A stretch of DNA of 64,000 bases from Hesseltinella vesiculosa. Its lineage: Eukaryota > Mucoromycota > Mucoromycetes > Mucorales > Cunninghamellaceae. Positions within the stretch are counted from its first letter, which is position 1. Each line of letters begins with the position of its first letter. Where the stretch lies: positions 186,001 through 250,000 of the forward strand of contig MCGT01000017.1 of the NCBI GenBank assembly GCA_002104935.1, read 5' to 3'. Shown here piece by piece: positions 58,396 to 64,000 of the stretch. The position numbers and the translations under genes are program-made. Below the pieces are notes generated by a model. The model saw only the letters and a list, made by a program, of their open reading frames with translations, was not told where the DNA came from and did not search any database.

Positions 58396-59813
58396 TCATT
58401 GCCTTCTTTTTAATCGAAAGTATCTTAAGCCACAAGCATTGCATAAACTAGATAAAGAAGATGAGTCATGGTTAGAGGGAAAAAAAAAGGAGACTTACGT
58501 TTTATGACCCGAGGGACCTCTTCGCCACTCAGGACTTTCCATGGCACCACAGCGAGTGCATTGTTTTTGTGAAGGGCGTCTATAATAAAAGCTGGGATCC
58601 ATAGGTAAGGTGGCGAGGGCGGATGAGCCATGTTGCGTCATGGGCGTGGGTGGCACAGTTTGGGAGAGAGGTTCAGAGGAGGCTCTTGCGTAAAGGGGAG
58701 GGGGGCTACAGAAAAAGATCAGAAACCCTGTTTCCGCCACCCTTTTTTTAAAAAAATATTTTCGTTTTACCTTTGATCGACTTCGAACAGACAAAATATA
58801 AGGGAGCCATAAGCGATATTTAGGCTTTCGACGAGATCGTTTCCTAATTTGGCATGAGACTGAGTATGTCGCATGCAGGAAGACGAGACTGGATTATATT
58901 GAAATGGTTCTCGGGTATCTTTAAAGGTTTGCATTGAAATGGTGGAAGGTGGCCAAGAAAACACAAGCGATTGATCCTTGCTTTCATAAATTTGAAACAC
59001 TCGTTTGGACAGAGGGTACGTACGTGTCGTGAGCCGCTCTTGTATCGCCTCCAAATCCTAAATGAAAATAAAAAGTCAAAAAAACACCCCTTCTTGTTTA
59101 TACCTTGCCCCCTTTTTTTCTCCCCTTTTTTTTCCTTCTCAAACAATAAACATTCATTTTTTTTTTTTGTGCCTTTCGCTCGCTTTTTTACCGTGGTCGT
59201 AAATGAGGTTTCCCCACAAGGCATCGGTGGTTTCTGGTCTATTTGGGAAAAGAGGATGGGCGTAAAAAAGGTTAGAGAAAAGGAGGCGTTTTTCTTTGTC
59301 TTACCAGGCCGATGGAAAAAAGCCAAGACGGTGTCTTCGGCGACAACATAAGTAATCACGTCCACCACGTCCCATGTGGCGGCTATCTAAAAGAAAATGT
59401 CAAGACAATAGGGAGGGGAAAGGGAAAGCTTACACTATTAGATAATGATGGATGTTTGATACTTGCTAACGAGCCAAATGATCGTAACCGACATCTTGGG
59501 AAAATTGAAAAAAAAAAAAACGTCAATTTTTTTTTTTTTTTTTCGTGCATGGGCAATCCCATTTTTACGCCTTTCTTTACCTAGTAATGGCTCCAGCCAA
59601 TGTATTCCGGCGCAGAAAAATGGACAAATCGTGTTTCGCAATAGCATATTCGTCAGGGTGAACAAGATCAAAGATGCTTTGACCCGCCACCAAGGATTCA
59701 ATGTTGATACCTGTATCTTTCATTGCTTCTCTATGACCAAGGGACGATGGTATATAAAGAAACGTCATACTAGGTGCCGATAAAAGTGTCCAAAAACAGG
59801 ATGGTAGGGCCAT
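58396..59813 (-). CDS. wc-2: White Collar-2-like PAS/GATA zinc-finger protein
   Basis: Partner of the WC-1 blue-light photoreceptor in the White Collar complex, a light-controlled transcription factor. Seven exons (59813-59581, 59494-59434, 59386-59305, 59238-59192, 59057-58771, 58705-58499, 58447-58396) sum to 969 nt, 322 residues. The N-terminal half is a PAS domain (ESLVAGQSIFDLVHPDEYAIAKHDL...). The C-terminal zinc finger is split by an intron: CTRCGAMESPEWRRGPSGHKT then LCNACGLRYFRLKRRQ. The longer W-x-R-R-G-P-S-G loop is the White Collar type of GATA finger. The protein ends right after the finger. The first exon may be incomplete. Mucoromycota usually carry several WC-1 and WC-2 paralogues. 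Confidence 0.9.
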
Positions 59814-60059
59814 TCACATATCAACCAAGAAGAGGGGAAAAGAAAAAAAAGAAGAAAAAGAAATAAAAAAGAAAATGGGAAACGCCAAAAATAATAGTAG
59901 GGAGCACAGGACAAAACACAAAATGAAAGTGATCATGTGACTTTTTGCATGGACAGAGAACCTTATCCCAAAAATTCAGATATGCAGCCCAGCCTCCTCT
60001 TCCCCTTTCAAAAAAAAAAAAACTGCAAGCTTAAAATAAATAACCGCTTCTTTTTTTGC

Positions 60060-61386
60060 ATGGATCAAGACACAGCCAATCGCTTATTCGAAGTAGGAGG
60101 CAAACTCTTATTTTTAAATGCACCTCCTCGATTAGAATTCGGCATCGACTACAATGCTTGGACCGTTGGTCCTCAGTTTAAAGGTGTCAAGATGATTCCG
60201 CCTGGCTTACACTTTATTTATTACTCGTAATGCTCACCTGACTCATTGCCATGGCTCACTCTCTTGGCATCTAGATCAACCAGCAAAGAAGGCATCCAAG
60301 GCCTACGAACAGGATTCTTCAAATACTTTGAACAAGCAGAGGTAACCGCGATCGCCCAACGCCATTGCCCTCACCCACTTTTTTCACCCAGGTTGTTGTT
60401 CGCGAGTGGAACCCTAGCATTGAAGATCTGTATGATGAAACACACATTGAGCCCGAGCAAATCGAACGCTACAAAATCAGCAAGTGCTCCTTTTCAAGAG
60501 GACAAGAGCTAATTTTTTTTTGCTGGATAGATATCCGCGAATTCGACATCCACATGGGACCGTATCCTTTGGAACCACCCACCTACTATCAACGATGGCA
60601 ACACTTGACCAATTATATCACACCTGGCCTCGTGCTCCGCATTCTACCCAACAACGGCAAAGTGTCGCATCTGCCAAGCACCACACCGGATCTGGACCTG
60701 AAACACACTCGCCAACGACAAGCACTGGAAAAGGAGCAAGGCATGGAATTCACCCCTTTTGACTTGCGTCAGTCGTTTCCTGCCGGTGCAACAGGCGATC
60801 AAATCACTCGCTGGAGTATGGACAAATCGTGGCTGACCCAAGATCTGCTGCATCGGGTCTATCACGATGACTACCGGCTGCTGCTAGGTGAATTCCAACT
60901 AGCCTTTGTCTGTCTCCTGATGGCTCAGAACTTTTCTGGTTTCCAACAATGGAAACAATTCGTCCACCTCTTGTGTTCTTGCCAAGACCTGCTCCTGAAG
61001 AAACCTGATCTTTTTATGGCTTTCCTCGGTATGTCTCTCACCAAGCACCACTCCCACTCATCGTACTTCCCCCTTCCTCTTAGACACCTTGCAGTTCCAA
61101 TTAGAAGAATGCCCAGTGGATTTCTTCCGAGACATCCTGTCAGAAAATAACTTTCTTGCCTCGATGCTAAAGGTCAGAAAGAATCAAGGAGTTGACCATG
61201 CTCACATGCCTTTTTCTTTTGTAGAACCTGAGGAGAACGCTGCCGCCTAATGAAACACAATTGTCACGACGCTTTGATTCTTTAAAACGTTTCATTGAAA
61301 AGCGCTTTGACTGGGAACTGGATCACAGTGACGAAGAAGAGGATGATGAAGATGCTCCTGTGGTTGTTGATTTAGATGACATGTAA
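60060..61386 (+). CDS. AAR2: AAR2 splicing factor homologue (U5 snRNP assembly)
   Basis: Aar2 binds the RNase H-like and Jab1 domains of Prp8 during U5 snRNP biogenesis and is later replaced by Brr2. Five exons: 60060-60226, 60275-60341, 60392-61028, 61084-61172, 61225-61386; 1,122 nt, 373 residues. The N-terminus is strikingly conserved: [20 protein letters not shown] then [12 protein letters not shown]. Other family parts are [23 protein letters not shown] and [26 protein letters not shown]. The C-terminus is acidic (DEEEDDED). Divergent from WC-2 with about 245 bp between start codons. Confidence 0.96.
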
Positions 61387-61994
61387 ATAAATAAAAAACA
61401 GGGTCTCGGCGATCCCCCCCCTTTTTTTTTTTCAATGGACCGCTAGCAGTAGAAAAATAGGAGTGGCACACCGATCGCAGCATGGCTGGGTCTCTTTTTT
61501 CGGATCTCAGGAGGTTGGTGCATGGACTTGTTCAGAATGGGCTCATTTTCAAAAATGGTCACACGCTGCATTGTCACAAAAAAAAAAAAAAAAAAAAAAA
61601 GACGCGTCAGTCTGAATCATCCTTCTTGAATTAGCAAAATCCTCATGCAAACTTTAATGATATCAGATGGCCATCCGCCTTCTGGCCTCTTTTCCAAGCG
61701 TGACCCTGAAACCAAAACGAACAAGATTTCAAAAAGGGCCTTTTAGGTTTTACAAGTTTTGTTAAAAAAAGTTGTTTGAAAAAAAGGAGCTGTCAAAAAA
61801 GGTTTTCTTGGAGACCTCTGTGGAACATGGCCAATGAAGTCTACCAGATGACTTTCTCCCCCCATCCAATGTGAAAACATTGGCCACGTAAGCCAGCGTC
61901 ATCTTTGATATGCCGACCAGATTCAACCTATTTATAAAAAGGGTTTCTCATTTTCGTTTATTTTCTATTTTTTTATATCCATCACTCGTTAATA
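61387..61994. other. Intergenic, no gene recognised
   Basis: About 600 bp. TTTATAAAAAGGG near 61931 could be the TATA box of the small downstream gene. An A-run near 61578-61600 is the only other feature. Confidence 0.5.
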
Positions 61995-62278
61995 ATGTGT
62001 CGTCGAATCACCTGTTCCAAATGCAACAAGTACACCTGGGCTGGTAAGGAGAAGCCAAAAAAAGTGGGCGGTGATTTATTTGTTTGTTTCACGGCCTTCG
62101 ATGTAACCATGGCAAACGATTTTTTGTAACACCTTTTTCTTTTACAGGCTGTGGCCGCCATATTGACCAAGCTCTTGCTGGCTTGAAGGAAGAAGAAATC
62201 TGCCAATGCAAGGAAGAAGCCAGCGATGCCAAAGATCAGGGTATTGTCGCTAAATTAAGAAGTGCCGTAGGATTGTAA
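61995..62278 (+). CDS. Small conserved Cys-rich protein (MCRxxTC family)
   Basis: Two exons, 61995-62043 and 62148-62278; 180 nt, 59 residues. It begins MCRRITCSKCNKYTWAGCGRH and continues IDQALAGLKEEEICQCKE. Short proteins with this start (C-R-x-x-T-C-x-x-C, then W-x-G-C-G-x-H and a late C-x-C) occur widely in fungi and plants and have no established function that I know. The spaced Cys and His suggest a single metal site. The clean phase-1 intron supports the call. Confidence 0.85.
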
Positions 62279-62408
62279 AAATCATCAGGCTGACTCTTTT
62301 TTTATTTTCTTCTTGCGCCTCTCCCACCTTCCTTTTCTCCTTTTGTACCTCATACCCATTAGCATCCACTTAACATAAACACACCCTGACATTTTTTATA
62401 AGTCATCA

Positions 62409-64000
62409 TTACAATTCAATCAGCGGACGATCATCCAACAGCGTGGAGGGTGGGGTGGACACGGTTGCAGACGATGGCGAGAGCTTGGTAGAGCTGGACG
62501 GCACAACCGATGGAGCAGTGGTCAGCGGGAATGAGGTCGAAGGATAAGGTTGTCCATAGAGCGAAGCCATACGCTGTTGCAAGCAATGTTCATATTGACG
62601 AATAGCCTGGTTGATTTTGTCGTGCAACTCTACAAACGAACCTGCAAAAAAAAAAAAAAAAAAAAAGTGAGAATCCCAAGGAGACAGCAAGCAATGCTAC
62701 ACGGACGATGTCTTTGTATGATGGCTTCTAGTGAATGGACCATTTTAGGCTGAAGGGTGGCGATTTGGGTATACAGGCGTTGGATTTGAGGATCATGGAC
62801 GGGTGGATGGTGCGCCATCAAGGTCGCAAACAGCTGGATGTTCTCCATGTCCTGGCAGGTCAGGCCGTGCTCCAGCTGGGCTGGCGGGGCAGACGGGGCC
62901 GATGGTGACGGGTCGGTCGGGACGTGCGGGTTGCGTTCAGGCGGATTGGACACTTCCATTTCACGCAAAGAGGCAGCCACCGCCTTGACAAGGTCGGCAT
63001 CTTCATCATACGGCAAGGCTGGGCTGGGCGCATTCTGTAAGGACAAGGCGATGGCTTGCTCCAGGTCGTGGGCTTCGTTTCTGGCCGTGGTGTCACTTGA
63101 GATCAACTGCGCTTCCTTCTTACCCTTGTCACGCGTCTTGGCGTAACACCCATCACACACACGCACAGGATCGTCCATCGCCAGATTTGGTAATGCCAAG
63201 GTGTGGGACGAGCAAGGTTGACAAAACGTGCCACCGCAATTTCGACAATGATGCTATTTCCAAGGGCGGTGAGACCAGTCTGTTCTCTACACTCCTCCTT
63301 TTTTTTTTATGCTTTTTACCTTGCGATTAGTTAGTGTGAATGCACAACGGCATCGTTCACACACATCCGAATCAGTCCAAGTAGGTGCCTAAAAAGTGAC
63401 AATCATCAGTCATCAGGTTGGTCAGAAGAGCCATGAAACGACTTGCAGCATTAGCTTCAAATAGATTGGCATGGCTGCATTGTTGCACAGGAGAAAAGGG
63501 GTGGCCTTCGGCGCGCAGCAAAGCATAAATGTCAGCTACATATGCCAAGGCAGGGTAATCCTTGGCAGCCATGCCCCAGAGTTGAATGAGCGACAGGATT
63601 TTTTGACGGACGTCATGATTTGTCGTCTTCAATAAAAAAGGAGGTGAGTTTACCTTTGAAAACGGATGAAAACAGATACCTGTAACCTGACCAAGCGTAC
63701 AAGTTCATCCATCCATTCTCTAGCTGCCACTTCCTTGATGAACGGCTCACCTCCATTCTTCACACACGTATCCAACAGCTACGAATAAAAAAAAAAGTTG
63801 GCGTCATCACTCCTACTTTTTGCGTCACTGCAACTTACTGACAGGGTCGACAGTTGCACATTGGGATTGCGATGGGCTAAGCGTTTCTTCATGGAAAGCA
63901 TGGCATTGTGAGGCGCCATTTTATTGCTTCGAATACGATCGCTGATGTGCAATTGCAAGTCAAGGTCGTCATGACCTGAGAGTTTTGTTTCAGCCGTTGC
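62409..64000 (-). CDS. VPS27: VPS27/HRS ESCRT-0 subunit, C-terminal part (5' end outside window)
   Basis: ESCRT-0 protein that binds PI3P and ubiquitinated cargo on endosomes and starts sorting into multivesicular bodies. Several exons are visible from the right edge to the TAA at 62409. VHS domain parts: [56 protein letters not shown]. The FYVE zinc finger follows ([34 protein letters not shown]; the RHHCRNCG-type motif appears as KHHCRNCG). Two ubiquitin-interacting motifs are [11 protein letters not shown] and [15 protein letters not shown] helical GAT-like region and a Ser/Pro tail ending PLIEL, a possible clathrin-box-like end, complete it. Confidence 0.93.

Overview
The window is nuclear DNA of an intron-rich, early-diverging fungus, most likely a member of Mucoromycota. 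The signs are: short GT...AG introns with long T-runs in nearly every gene; a fungal gene set (mitochondrial NAD-isocitrate dehydrogenase IDH1, carboxypeptidase Y-like proteases, a White Collar-2-like protein, YOS1, VPS27, mS33); and genes kept in early fungi and animals but patchy in yeasts (Integrator subunit INTS9, a PDCD7/U11-U12-59K-like protein, an ankyrin-WGR-PARP protein). The genus cannot be read from the sequence. No virus, toxin gene, CRISPR array, complete transposon, tRNA or rRNA was recognised.

Layout, left to right. 1-11 kb: tail of IDH1, glyoxalase II, arginase, a tail-anchored fatty aldehyde dehydrogenase, a small unknown gene, a gene-poor stretch, then glycerol-3-phosphate dehydrogenase. 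11.1-21.8 kb: one 26-exon gene for a protein of about 2,993 residues with many ankyrin repeats, a WGR domain, a PARP regulatory domain and an intact H-Y-E PARP catalytic domain, followed by a Cys-rich tail. 21.5-25.4 kb: a segmental duplication. The PARP tail plus convergent YOS1 occurs twice; copy A keeps the PARP tail and has a dead YOS1, copy B keeps YOS1 and has a dead PARP tail. A scrap of the GPD1 3' end and a U6 snRNA gene lie between the copies. 27.8-36.3 kb: a GATA factor, a coiled-coil protein with about seventeen 11-residue repeats, INTS9, and a nitrilase-family enzyme divergent from INTS9 across about 100 bp. 36.4-45.5 kb: two carboxypeptidase Y-like paralogues around an RPA1-C-terminal-like protein, ribosomal protein eS19 and an unknown gene. 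47-59.8 kb: a RhoGEF (DH-PH), a PNUTS-like PP1-binding CCCH protein, the PDCD7-like protein, mS33, prolyl-tRNA synthetase and WC-2. 60-64 kb: AAR2, a small CxxC protein and the C-terminal part of VPS27.

The genes do not form one pathway. RNA processing is well represented (U6 snRNA, AAR2 of U5 snRNP assembly, the PDCD7-like U11/U12 candidate, INTS9, a PNUTS-like factor), as are membrane traffic (YOS1, VPS27, vacuolar proteases) and central metabolism. For most genes the exons were joined by hand from GT...AG sites and checked for reading-frame continuity and whole-codon totals. First exons of the RhoGEF, PNUTS-like, PDCD7-like and WC-2 genes are uncertain.
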